Positions 42,708 through 52,155 of a DNA stretch of 64,000 bases are shown piece by piece. The position numbers were made by a program, and so were the translations under genes. Within the stretch, counting starts at the first letter, position 1. Each line of letters opens with the position of its first letter. Source of the stretch: Methanobacterium_B sp963703015. GTDB lineage: Archaea > Methanobacteriota > Methanobacteria > Methanobacteriales > Methanobacteriaceae. Under the pieces are notes generated by a model. It was not told the DNA's origin and made no database searches. It saw only the letters and a program-made list of their open reading frames with translations. The DNA is taken from assembly GCA_963703015.1 (NCBI GenBank), contig OY969779.1, positions 2,658,904-2,722,903 on the forward strand, written 5' to 3'.

Positions 42708-43328
42708 ATGGTTGAATCTAGCAAGCAAGAACTGGATGAAGAAATAAAAAAACTTCTCAATGAACGAAACGAACTCAACACCGACATCAGGAATCTGGAC
42801 TGGGCCAAAATAATAAAACTTGAAAAGGAAAATGAAGAACTTAAAAGAAAAGTAGAATGGCTCGATAAAGATAAAAAACGAATGGAACGAGAAAAAGAAA
42901 ATCTCAACAGACAGGTATCAAATTCAAGACACAAAAAATGGTCCAACACCGTTAAAATGATTCTAATACTAGGTGTCATAGACCTTCTAATCATACCACT
43001 CATCATCACCCTCCTGGGCATATCATTACTGTGGATATTTTTAGGAATTGGCGTGATCACCTTCTTTGGAACCCTGATAATTGCAAACTACATGTCAGGC
43101 ACAGGACAGTTCAACTCTGGAGAGATAAGAAAAGCTGTCACAACATCGGTTATCGTGGTTTATCTTATTTTCATACCGCTTATAACCTTTGGAAGCATAC
43201 AAATTCCCAACGATGGAACAATTAAGGGAATAGTTGGAAACTTCACATGGATCGTAGGTATAGTAATTGTATTCTACTTCATTTCAAGATCCATAGAGGA
43301 GTACGCCAAAGTAAAAAATGAAGAGTGA
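42708..43328 (+). CDS. Coiled-coil membrane protein
   Basis: I do not recognise this 206-aa protein. Residues ~3-70 form a strongly charged coiled coil (ELDEEIKKLLNERNELNT, ELKRKVEWLDKDKKRMER), followed by about four membrane helices between ~80 and 190 (LILGVIDLLIIPLIITLLGI, GTLIIANYM, VIVVYLIFIPLITFGSI, FTWIVGIVIVFYFI). The start is supported by AAAGGGGTGA upstream. The layout suggests an oligomer with a cytoplasmic coiled-coil stalk. It stands alone. Confidence 0.75.
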   Translation: MVESSKQELDEEIKKLLNERNELNTDIRNLDWAKIIKLEKENEELKRKVEWLDKDKKRMEREKENLNRQVSNSRHKKWSNTVKMILILGVIDLLIIPLIITLLGISLLWIFLGIGVITFFGTLIIANYMSGTGQFNSGEIRKAVTTSVIVVYLIFIPLITFGSIQIPNDGTIKGIVGNFTWIVGIVIVFYFISRSIEEYAKVKNEE

Positions 43329-43437
43329 ATAAGATCCAGTGTAGATTAAATCATCATCATTCTTTTTTTATCTTTTTAAAAATCCCATATCCATGTATAC
43401 CAAGCTAAACATTGATTCATTAAATATTATTTTTTAG

Positions 43438-43665
43438 TCACCTTCTTGTTTTTTTGGGGTTTACCTTCACATTTTTCCCATATTCTTTCTCAAGAAGGTC
43501 AGGTCTTTCCTTTTCTAAAAGATCTGCAGGGGCTACTTCCATTCTTTCTTCTTCAGCGTCTGGAAACATTACAGATTCTTCAGCTAGATCTTTATCAGAC
43601 ACAGGTTCCATTTTGATTTTTTTCTTCTTTTCTTCTTTTTTTTCATTAGAAATGTTAACCACCAC
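43438..43665 (-). CDS. Small charged hypothetical protein
   Basis: This 75-aa protein starts at GTG and is very rich in Lys and Glu (EKKEEKKKKIKMEPVSDKD), with AEEERMEVAPADLLEKERPD and a basic end NPKKTRR. It is probably disordered. It has no known family and no close operon partner. The gap to the next gene (43666-43943, read on the + strand) is AT-rich and holds nothing I can support. It could be a spurious frame. Confidence 0.4.
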   Translation of the reverse strand: MVVNISNEKKEEKKKKIKMEPVSDKDLAEESVMFPDAEEERMEVAPADLLEKERPDLLEKEYGKNVKVNPKKTRR

Positions 43666-43943
43666 TTAATCAACCAATTATCAATTATTGAATCAAATAT
43701 TTGTATTACTAATTTTCAATTAATTAATATAAATAAATTTTGATAAATTAATACTAGAACTAATAAAAAAACAGAAATTTACAAAAAAAGTTAGATTTAT
43801 AATGTTAAGCAATAATCATTATAACTCTATATTACAGGACGAAATAACAATATAAAAATAAAAATAGGCCATTTAATATATATTATTAGTATTATTTCAG
43901 TGAAAAAGAAAAAAAATGGGGTGGGTTTGTGGTTATATGGGAG

Positions 43944-46583
43944 TTATAGTTTTATGTTGTTCATTGTGGTCTTGATGATGTTGATTATTTTATTAAAGAA
44001 GTTTGTTAGTTGATCTGTTATTAGTTGCGTTGGATTTTCTGGTTTTATATTGGTCAGGTTTAAACTTCCCATATTTAATGTACTGTTTAATTTGTTTATA
44101 TCCAAGTTAAATGATTCTAGGTGAGGGCTGTTTAGAATAAGAGAGTTCATTGTGGGTAACGCTTTGTTGAAACTTGTAATATCTCCCATTTTAGGCTGTT
44201 TTATTGGGTGTGGTTTGGGTTTGGTTACAGTAATTACTATGTTTGCTACTTGCGATTTTTGTCCTAACTTGTCAATTGATTGATATGTGAAAGTGTCTTT
44301 TCCAGTATAGCCATTGTTTGGTTGGTAAGAGAATTTATCGTTGGCTAAAATTGTCAATGTTCCGTGTTTTGGTTTTGATATCACTTGGGAAGTACTGTTA
44401 TATCCTTTGATCTTAAAGGTCGACTGAATCTTTGTGTTCATACCTGTACTTAGCTTAAAACTCTCTGCTGTAGGTGGGCTTCTGATGAATATTTTAACAG
44501 TTGCAAGGTTAGATGTTTGATTTAACACATCAGTAAACTTGTATGTAAATATATCTTGGCCATTATAATTTTTAACTGGCTTGTAACTGAAATCTCCTCC
44601 GAAAATATTTAAAATACCATGTGACGGCTTAGAAATCATGTTAAATAACTGTTCAGTTCCATTTATACCTAACACATTAAATTTAGAATTTAATATACTG
44701 TTTTGCCCCAAGTTAAAGACCATATTAAATGCAACAGGTGACGTATTATTCACAACATGGATAGTTACATTTCCAATGTTAGAATCTAAAACTGTATCAT
44801 TAGCCTTAAATGAGAAACTATCTTCACCTGTGAAGTTATCAAAAGGAGTGTAAACAAAACTACCCTCCTCATTTAAATCCAAACTTCCGTACAACGGCCC
44901 AGTAACCATGGAACATATCATAGTATCGTTGTCAGGATCTCTAACATCTAAAACACCGTTTAAAGCTCTATTTGTTGCAGTAAAGAGGGACATGTTATTG
45001 GCTATTGGTGCCTGATCTGGATTTACATTCACAGTAATATTGGCAGCATCGGAAAATATGCTCCAAATATCATCCTTAGCCCTGTAACTAAAGGTATCGT
45101 TACCAACAAAACCAGAATTGGACTTGTAGACAAGGCCATCCACCCCATTCATAGTTACAGTACCATTCATAGGTTGCGAAACAACGTTGTAGCTCAAAGG
45201 ATCATCATAAACATCCGTACCATTAAAAGATGCTTCCACAGAACTGCCTTCATGGGTGGTTAAATTTAAAGAACCAACAACAGGAACTGTAAGATTCTCA
45301 GTAACAGCCCATGAATTCAAATCAGCCAAATTATCTGCTAAAATTACAGCATCGTTGTTAAGCTTACCTAAATTATCATTCGAGTCACTCCAACCTATTC
45401 CACCCACTGTAATCCCAGCAGCACCAATTACACCAGTAACTACAAATGCAAAGAATGCCAATTTTGAGCTTTTCGCTGTTTCAGTAGCTGTTATAGCCGC
45501 TGCAGTGAAAATTTCACCGTCTGCTTCATAATCACCAAAACCACGATCAAACATTCTGTCATTATTGTATGCGTTTTCTGCTTCTAAATCCAAATTAGAA
45601 GCAGCATTATCATATTGCTTGTTGCAGTAATATGTTATAATGGCACCTATAACTCCAACTGCAAATATGACAATGGATACAATACATATTGTCTTATAAA
45701 TATCTCTGGTGTCTGTGTTATCTTCTGTTTCCTTTTGATTAACGTTTAGCTTGTTTTGAAGATCATTTTTTTCTGAAACATAAAATTTGTTAACCAATTG
45801 AGAACTAAATTTCGGATTTTTGGGATCAACTTCTATGGCTGAACCAGTGTAGTGCCCTGTAAAATCATTATAATCAATTGTTATGGTTTTAGAATAGGGA
45901 CCCCGTAGAAATACAGTTTGATTATCACAGTTAATATATTCTAAAAATCTATTGTATTTATCTTGGCTCTTATACACAACCACATCACCTTTCTGAAGTT
46001 TATTGACCGGTATATCAATTGTAGCTGGTACTGTGATATTCTGTGTAACATTGGAATTAGTATCATTATTTTTAAAGGTACTATTTTGAAGGGCTACACT
46101 TATTTTGTTGGAATTATCCATATTTAAATCTGAATCAATCCTTTGATCCAACACTTTACCATATTCTTTTATAACGAACAGAGAAGCTACAGATGTGAAC
46201 AGTAAATTCAATGAGGATGATGCAGTTCCAAAACCTTCATCAGAAGTGTCATCTATTTTACAATTGGTGTAGTAAAAATCCATCCCTATTTGACAAATAT
46301 TGTCCCAAATTGAACCCCATTTCCACCATTTCCAACTGTTTTCTAATATGTAACATGTCCTATCCAATACATCATATGCATAATTCAATATAGAATTTCC
46401 ATTATCTTTCACATTAACACCGTGCTGAGTAACAGCGTTGGTATCTTGAACCAGTTCTGCGTTGGAATTATTCATTTCATTACACAATTCAACCGCACTT
46501 ACAGGAGTTATGCTCATAACTAAAGTAATTAACAAAAAGATCCAAATTCGCTTTACAAATAAAATATTTTTTCCCATGATCAC
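43944..46583 (-). CDS. Large membrane-anchored surface protein with Ig-like repeats and C39-like remnant
   Basis: This 879-aa protein begins with a signal peptide (IWIFLLITLVMSITPVSAV). At ~198-255, KLQKGDVVVYKSQDKYNRFL through YNDFTGHYTGSAIEV resembles the second half of the C39-like domains in Methanobacteria proteins, but I see no N-terminal catalytic Cys box. Two membrane helices follow (~305-326 and ~377-398), then four ~85-residue cadherin/tandem-95-type Ig repeats (NGTVTMNG...FVGNDTFSYRAKD; NFTGEDSFSFKAND; NYNGQDIFTYKFTD; GYTGKDTFTYQSID). It probably displays the repeats outside the cell. It is a lone gene of adhesin type. Confidence 0.8.
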   Translation of the reverse strand: MIMGKNILFVKRIWIFLLITLVMSITPVSAVELCNEMNNSNAELVQDTNAVTQHGVNVKDNGNSILNYAYDVLDRTCYILENSWKWWKWGSIWDNICQIGMDFYYTNCKIDDTSDEGFGTASSSLNLLFTSVASLFVIKEYGKVLDQRIDSDLNMDNSNKISVALQNSTFKNNDTNSNVTQNITVPATIDIPVNKLQKGDVVVYKSQDKYNRFLEYINCDNQTVFLRGPYSKTITIDYNDFTGHYTGSAIEVDPKNPKFSSQLVNKFYVSEKNDLQNKLNVNQKETEDNTDTRDIYKTICIVSIVIFAVGVIGAIITYYCNKQYDNAASNLDLEAENAYNNDRMFDRGFGDYEADGEIFTAAAITATETAKSSKLAFFAFVVTGVIGAAGITVGGIGWSDSNDNLGKLNNDAVILADNLADLNSWAVTENLTVPVVGSLNLTTHEGSSVEASFNGTDVYDDPLSYNVVSQPMNGTVTMNGVDGLVYKSNSGFVGNDTFSYRAKDDIWSIFSDAANITVNVNPDQAPIANNMSLFTATNRALNGVLDVRDPDNDTMICSMVTGPLYGSLDLNEEGSFVYTPFDNFTGEDSFSFKANDTVLDSNIGNVTIHVVNNTSPVAFNMVFNLGQNSILNSKFNVLGINGTEQLFNMISKPSHGILNIFGGDFSYKPVKNYNGQDIFTYKFTDVLNQTSNLATVKIFIRSPPTAESFKLSTGMNTKIQSTFKIKGYNSTSQVISKPKHGTLTILANDKFSYQPNNGYTGKDTFTYQSIDKLGQKSQVANIVITVTKPKPHPIKQPKMGDITSFNKALPTMNSLILNSPHLESFNLDINKLNSTLNMGSLNLTNIKPENPTQLITDQLTNFFNKIINIIKTTMNNIKL

Positions 46584-46870
46584 TTACTCCCACAATTATT
46601 GGAATCATACCATTTTATTCTAAAAATATTAAATCATTCATGCTTAAAATTTTCCATTTTAACTTAAAAATTTAGGTATATAACAGTATGTGAGTGACAA
46701 AATATGAGACATTATGTAAATCAGGATCGATCTAAAAAAAATACGCCAAATATGCTCCTGTTTAAAAGAATTTCAGAATCAGTGATTAAATCCTTAATAA
46801 AAACCCTAAAAAAAAAGATTGGAATAAATAGATTCATAGATTTGGTATGAGAAGATTAATTAAAAATATT

Positions 46871-48115
46871 TTAAATCATGGACCCTGCTAGGTAACCTGT
46901 TGAAAATGCCTGTTGTAAATTGTAGCCACCGCTTGGACCGCAGCCATCAACCAATTCTCCTGCAAAGAAAAGGCCAGAAACTAGTTTAGATTCCATGGTG
47001 TTCGGATCAAAATCCTTACTTGAAACACCACCACATGTAACCATGGCCTTATCAATTGAAGAAGTACCGGTTATTGTGAGGGGAAATGATTTTAATAGAT
47101 TTACTATATTGTTTCGCTCCTTTTTTCCGAGTTGATTCATCTTAAGTTTAGGATCAGCCCCTGCCATCTCAAGAAATAATGGTATCATCCTGTTTGGTAG
47201 TTTTAACTTCATATGATTACCAAGATCAACCTTTCCATGTTCCTCACGAGCAGTTAAAAACTCATCTGAAAGCTGGGCCACAGTCTTCTCTGGGTGAATG
47301 TCAATATTTAACAGAATCCTTTCATCCCTCTTTAGTATTTCAACTAGTTTTGAACTGTTATTGAGAATCATTGGCCCTGTCAAACCTTGATGTGTGAAGA
47401 GAACATCTCCTTCCAACTTAAGCTTGCCCTTTGAATGTTTAATAACTGCAGCAGCAGATACTAATTGTAATCCACTGAGTTCACGAACCCAGAATTCATG
47501 TGTTATAACTGGAACAATACCAGGTACAAGTGCTGTTACCTTGTGACCAGTTTCCTCTGCAATTTTATGACCATTACCATCACTGCCTGTGGCACTGTAG
47601 GAAATACCACCAGTTGCTAAAACCACATTTTTGGCCAGAATATCTCCACCATCATCCAATTCAAGCATAAATCCCTTGGAGTCATATTGAACTGAATCAA
47701 CCTGTGTGTTGTACCTAATAGTTACATGCCGCTTTTTAAGTTCTTTTAAAAGTATATTAAGCACATCACTTGAATTGTCTGTTACAGGGAATACCCTTTC
47801 ATCTGATTCAACCTTGAGTTTGAGTCCTCTGGATTCGAAGAAGTTCATGAGATCGTTGTTTGTAAATTTTGTAAATGCTGTTCTTAGAAAACTTCCCTTC
47901 TTTTGAAACTTTTTGAGCAAATCATTCATTGAAACAGTATTTGTGAGGTTGCATCTGCCGTTTCCTGTGATTAGGAGTTTTTTACCTGCTGATCCATTTT
48001 TTTCAATTAAAATTACTCTGTTACCGTTACTTGCTGCGGTGATTGCTGCCATCATTCCTGCAGGGCCAGCCCCTACAACTGCCAAGTCTATGATTTGGTT
48101 CATTATAAATTTCAA
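46871..48115 (-). CDS. HI0933-family FAD-dependent oxidoreductase
   Basis: This 414-aa flavoprotein has the FAD-binding DLAVVGAGPAGMMAAITAAS start, the family box GKKLLITGNGRCNLTN and a C-terminal FAD-contact region LFFAGELVDGCGPSGGYNLQ. This matches the HI0933/YhiN family, some members of which are described as aminoacetone-oxidase-like, but the physiological substrate is not established. It is transcribed after aspS with ~120 nt between. Length is normal. Confidence 0.92.
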   Translation of the reverse strand: MKFIMNQIIDLAVVGAGPAGMMAAITAASNGNRVILIEKNGSAGKKLLITGNGRCNLTNTVSMNDLLKKFQKKGSFLRTAFTKFTNNDLMNFFESRGLKLKVESDERVFPVTDNSSDVLNILLKELKKRHVTIRYNTQVDSVQYDSKGFMLELDDGGDILAKNVVLATGGISYSATGSDGNGHKIAEETGHKVTALVPGIVPVITHEFWVRELSGLQLVSAAAVIKHSKGKLKLEGDVLFTHQGLTGPMILNNSSKLVEILKRDERILLNIDIHPEKTVAQLSDEFLTAREEHGKVDLGNHMKLKLPNRMIPLFLEMAGADPKLKMNQLGKKERNNIVNLLKSFPLTITGTSSIDKAMVTCGGVSSKDFDPNTMESKLVSGLFFAGELVDGCGPSGGYNLQQAFSTGYLAGSMI

Positions 48116-48238
48116 CTCCTAACTATCAGGGTATGTTTAATATTAAATTGTAGAATTAGTACTTCAAAATACTGTTATTTGAATTTCTGTGTTTCAGTTT
48201 GTTTAAAAAATTAAAAAGAAAAATAATGTGGAAACTAC

Positions 48239-49558
48239 TTATGGTGTGAGTCTCCTTCTGTCCCTTGGGAAGAGTACTGTTTCCCTGATGTTTTTCTGGC
48301 CAGTCATGGTCATGGTAAACCTTTCAGCTCCAACACCCCAACCTGCATGTGGTGGCATTCCATATTCAAATGCTGCAAGGTACCTGTTGAAAGAATCTGG
48401 GTTTAATCCTTTGCTCTTTATTTTTTCAACCAGCAGATCATGGTCATGAATCCTCATGGCACCGGAGGAGATTTCCAGGTCCTTGTACATCATATCAAAG
48501 GCACAGCTTTTAGCTGGATCTTCTGTGTTTGGCTGTACATAGAATGGTTTAATATCAGTTGGCCATGCTGTTATAAAGTAGTAGCCTTCCATCAATTCTC
48601 CCATTACTTTTTCAGCTGCTCTGGACATGTCTTCACCATGTTCCATCTTAACACCCTTGTTGTTCACCATTTCAACCATTTCATCGTATTCTATCCTTGG
48701 GAATGGTGTTTCAGGTATTTGAAGATCGAATTCCAGTGTGTCGAGTGCATCCTGACAGTGTTCCTTAACATCTGTTATGGCTTTCACAACCATTTTCTCC
48801 AGGATGTTCATTGCATCGATATCATCGGTAAATGCTGTTTCTACATCGATGGATATGACTTCGTTTAAGTGTCTGAGTGTGTCGTGTTCTTCTGCTCTGA
48901 ATATTGGTGCAATTTCATAGACGTTGTCAAATCCAGAAGCCATCATCATCTGCTTGTAGAGCTGAGGACTCTGACCAAGGAATGCTTCCCTTTCGAAGTA
49001 GGTGATTGGGAAAAGTTCTGTTCCTCCTTCTGTTGCGGATCCAACGAGTTTTGGTGTGTTGATCTCGGTGTAGTCTTCACTTTCAAGGAAATTTCTAACT
49101 GAATGGAGCATTCTGCTTTTGATCTTGAATATTGCACTGACACTGTGTTTTCTAAGATCTATGAATCGGGAATCGAGTCTTGTGTCAATTTCAGCCCTGA
49201 CCTTCTCTGTTGTGTCCAAAGGAAGTGGTAATTTAGATTCGCTGAGTAATTTGATTGCTTCAGGTATTATTTCCACGCCACCTGGTGCCTTGGCTGATTC
49301 CTGAATTCTTCCCTTAACAACTATCACAGATTCTTTTTTGAGCTTTTTAAGTTCTTCAAAGAGTTCTGGTTCTATCTTCTTGGATGGTGCTGTTACCTGT
49401 GTTACACCGTCCCTGTCACGAAGCAGTACAAATATTATTCCACCAAGATCCCTCATTTCATGGATCCATCCCATGATAACAACATCTTCATCCTTCATTT
49501 CTGGTTTAATTTGTTTTGAATAATGAGTTCTTCTACAATCTTCTAATAAATCTGTCAA
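48239..49558 (-). CDS. aspS: Aspartyl-tRNA synthetase (archaeal, probably non-discriminating)
   Basis: This 439-aa class II synthetase has an N-terminal OB anticodon-binding domain (GWIHEMRDLGGIIFVLLRDR). Motif 2 is FRAEEHDTLRHLNEV and motif 3 is GWGVGAERFTMTM. In the OB domain a His follows GWI at the position where discriminating archaeal enzymes have Trp, as I recall. This fits a non-discriminating AspRS that also charges tRNA-Asn and works with GatCAB, the usual state in Methanothermobacter. Not proven from this window. Confidence 0.96.
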   Translation of the reverse strand: MTDLLEDCRRTHYSKQIKPEMKDEDVVIMGWIHEMRDLGGIIFVLLRDRDGVTQVTAPSKKIEPELFEELKKLKKESVIVVKGRIQESAKAPGGVEIIPEAIKLLSESKLPLPLDTTEKVRAEIDTRLDSRFIDLRKHSVSAIFKIKSRMLHSVRNFLESEDYTEINTPKLVGSATEGGTELFPITYFEREAFLGQSPQLYKQMMMASGFDNVYEIAPIFRAEEHDTLRHLNEVISIDVETAFTDDIDAMNILEKMVVKAITDVKEHCQDALDTLEFDLQIPETPFPRIEYDEMVEMVNNKGVKMEHGEDMSRAAEKVMGELMEGYYFITAWPTDIKPFYVQPNTEDPAKSCAFDMMYKDLEISSGAMRIHDHDLLVEKIKSKGLNPDSFNRYLAAFEYGMPPHAGWGVGAERFTMTMTGQKNIRETVLFPRDRRRLTP

Positions 49559-49699
49559 TATTATTCACCTCTAAAATATCTATAAAAAGCTAAAAATAAG
49601 CTTCCATTAAAATTTTTAATCTAAATTTTATGAAAAATTATTATTTATAAATTTAGAATCCTTGATCACATTATTTTTGATGTTAGCCTATATATTAGT

Positions 49700-49748
49700 A
49701 TGGGATATTGGGGACTTTAATATAATATTTCCCTCCATAGTATCCCAT
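49700..49748 (-). other. Stem-loop between hisD and aspS
   Basis: ATGGGATA and TATCCCAT pair across 33 nt that contain an inner GGGA/TCCC pair. It lies 8 nt beyond the hisD stop on the minus strand, overlapping or just preceding the aspS promoter. It could be a hisD 3' hairpin or an attenuator-like element. Confidence 0.3.
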
Positions 49749-49755
49749 TCTAAAC

Positions 49756-51042
49756 TCAGTTCCTTTTGACCTTCTCTGTTCTCAACTTGAAGGATTCTGC
49801 ATGGGCATGAAGCCCCTCATACTCTGCAAGTTTTGTCACCATCTGATCAAGATTCAGCACACCTTGTTCTGATAATCTCTGTACAGTTGGCTTTTTAACG
49901 AAGGATTCTGCTGATAAACCTGAGTACATCCTTGCACATCCTGATGTTGGCAACACATGGTTGGTACCAGATCCATAGTCCCCAGCAGCCACAGGTGTGA
50001 GTTCACCTAAAAATATGGAACCTGCATTGGTGATGTCCTCGAGATCTGCTTCAGGATCCTTTGTCATTATAATTAAGTGCTCAGGTGCATAGGCATTGGA
50101 AAATTTTATGGCTTCATCCATATCATCTGCAACCACTATTAATCCATGGGAGTTTAATGCTTCTGCTATGATTTCAGACCTATCCATGGTGTTTAACTGT
50201 TCCTTAATGAGTGCATCAACCTGGTTTGCAACAGTTTTTGAGGTTGTGACAAGGGCACATGCTGCATTGGGATCATGTTCTGCCTGGGCCATTATATCCA
50301 TGGCAATAAAAGCTGGATCAGCTGTTTCATCGGCTATTATCAGCACTTCAGAGGGTCCTGCTGGAAAGTCAATGTCCACTTGGCCATAAACCAGTTTTTT
50401 TGCTGCTGTTACAAATATGTTGCCTGGCCCCACAATCTTATCCACCCTAGGAATAGATTCTGTTCCATATGCCATTGCAGCCACTGCTTGAGCTCCACCA
50501 ACCATGTAAACTTCTGTTGCACCTGCAACCTTCGCAGCTGCCAGTACAACATCTTTAACTGTTCCATCTGGTTGTGGTGGTGTGCAGCATATTATCCTCT
50601 TAACCCCAGCTATCTTTGCAGGTATCACAGTCATGAGTATTGTGGATGGGTAAACTGCCCTTCCACCAGGGATGTAACATCCAACTGAATCCAATGGTCG
50701 GACAATTTGCCCCGCAGTCACACCTTCATCAACTTCTGTTGACCATTCATCTGGTATTTGGTTTTCATGAAATTTAGCAATGTTTGATGCTGCCTTTTCA
50801 AGGGCTTTTACAAGGTCCTTGTCAATTTTGGATAGGCTGGAATTGATGGTTTCCTCTTCAACCTTTATTATGTCCAGGTCTGCTCCATCAAATTTTTTAG
50901 TGTAATCACTAAGGGCTTCATCTCCCCTGTTTTTAACCTCATTAATTATGGCTGTTACAGTGTCGATTGCTGTGTTTTCATCAAGCATTGACCTTTCAAT
51001 GAGTTCCTGAGTTTCGTGATCATTTAATTGTACTAGTTTCAT
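49756..51042 (-). CDS. hisD: Histidinol dehydrogenase
   Basis: This 428-aa enzyme (ATG at 51042) catalyses the last two oxidations from L-histidinol to histidine. It has GCYIPGGRAVYPSTILM, KIVGPGNIFVTAAKK, DFPAGPSEVLIIAD, QAEHDPNA and the ending AYAPEHLIIM, all conserved, with zinc and active-site His/Glu residues in these blocks. An in-frame extension to 51231 is open but unlike the family, so I do not use it. No clear ribosome-binding site precedes the ATG (a GAAGGAG lies ~20 nt upstream). No other his gene is adjacent, consistent with scattered his genes in methanogens. Confidence 0.96.
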   Translation of the reverse strand: MKLVQLNDHETQELIERSMLDENTAIDTVTAIINEVKNRGDEALSDYTKKFDGADLDIIKVEEETINSSLSKIDKDLVKALEKAASNIAKFHENQIPDEWSTEVDEGVTAGQIVRPLDSVGCYIPGGRAVYPSTILMTVIPAKIAGVKRIICCTPPQPDGTVKDVVLAAAKVAGATEVYMVGGAQAVAAMAYGTESIPRVDKIVGPGNIFVTAAKKLVYGQVDIDFPAGPSEVLIIADETADPAFIAMDIMAQAEHDPNAACALVTTSKTVANQVDALIKEQLNTMDRSEIIAEALNSHGLIVVADDMDEAIKFSNAYAPEHLIIMTKDPEADLEDITNAGSIFLGELTPVAAGDYGSGTNHVLPTSGCARMYSGLSAESFVKKPTVQRLSEQGVLNLDQMVTKLAEYEGLHAHAESFKLRTEKVKRN

Positions 51043-51240
51043 CTTATCAGAAAAATATTTGACTCCTTCAATGTTAAATATTTCTATGGAAAGCTGTTTT
51101 ATATGGACAAGTACATTGTGATACATATCACCAAGCAGTTTAGTAGTAGCCACTTTAACTCCTAGAATGTTACAGCTTCCCAAACCTTTAAGAATAATGA
51201 TAATCAATTTTATTTTACACGATGTAGGCATGGAAATTAG

Positions 51241-51250
51241 TTTATATATG
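51241..51250 (+). promoter_or_regulatory. TATA box upstream of the UPF0058 gene
   Basis: TTTATATATG fits an archaeal TATA element; a start ~25 nt downstream would give a ~90-nt leader before the ATG at 51355. It lies in the divergent gap shared with hisD. Confidence 0.35.
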
Positions 51251-51354
51251 AACGCGTGAATCCCTTATGTTCTTATTTTATTAGGGAAAGTTACTGATAA
51301 TGTATGACATGCCACAAATCGTAGATTGTTCCTTAAATAGAAGGTGTCTGTAAT

Positions 51355-51684
51355 ATGTACAAGGATGAGCTCATACAAATACATCAGTTTCTGGTATACG
51401 TTTTAAAAAACTTGGAAAACGAGTACACTGTAAAAGACGAGTGTAAAGATTATATTTGTCTTAATATCAGTCCCCACCATATTCACCGAACAAAAGCCGA
51501 ACATAAATATGCTATTTTTGTACTTTCAACTGCTATATCTGAAATCATAGCAAACAACAACGGTGGAACCTCGTCTAACATCTCCAATGGACTTGGAGAA
51601 TTGGTAAAACGTTCAAAAAAAGAACTCATTAAGTTCCAAGATGATGGAGCTTTAAGGTATCAAAACCAGAAGATCAAGCTCTAA
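51355..51684 (+). CDS. UPF0058 family protein
   Basis: This 109-aa protein opens MYKDELIQIHQFLVYVLKNL and has SPHHIHRTKAEHKYAIFVLS, the His-rich conserved core of UPF0058, a small euryarchaeal family. An AAGGTG sequence precedes the ATG. It has no known enzymatic role; the conserved His/Cys residues (CKDYICLNISPHHIH) suggest metal binding. It stands alone between hisD and cpgS. The following 470 bp have no supported gene. Confidence 0.85.
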   Translation: MYKDELIQIHQFLVYVLKNLENEYTVKDECKDYICLNISPHHIHRTKAEHKYAIFVLSTAISEIIANNNGGTSSNISNGLGELVKRSKKELIKFQDDGALRYQNQKIKL

Positions 51685-52155
51685 ATATTAGAAATTGATG
51701 AAAAAAATTGAAATAAAATATCTATAAGGTAGTTACCTATTTCACAAACTGAGACCAGGTAATACATTACCCAACAACATTAACAAATGAATACGATGGA
51801 ATATTCCTATTCAAAATCTTTTTAATTATCCATCACACCATTAAATGATAATAAATCCTATTTTAAACAATTTTAGATGAACTAAAAATAAATCTTAAAA
51901 AATATACTGAAATTTTTAAACAAAAAAATTTGATGTTATAATATATTAATCTAAATTAACTCTGGAAGCAAATATTAAGATTAAGTACTGTTTAAAAGAT
52001 CCATATGGTGATTTTTATCATTTATAATAATAGATTCTGTTTGCCTAGAAGATTGATGTATCGTACGAATGGATTTAATGGAAATTTGTTGGTTTGAATT
52101 ATGTATTTTGAGTTTGGTGTGTGAAAAATAACTTTAGAAATGGATGTGAACTGTT
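51685..52155. other. AT-rich gene-free stretch upstream of cpgS
   Basis: About 470 bp without a supported coding region or strong repeat. It must contain the cpgS promoter, but several TATA-like stretches prevent a single choice. Confidence 0.4.

Noticed and set aside
51043..51231. 63-residue N-terminal extension of hisD
   Set aside because: HisD proteins begin near the MKLVQ start; the extension is hydrophobic, lacks similarity and covers the likely promoter.
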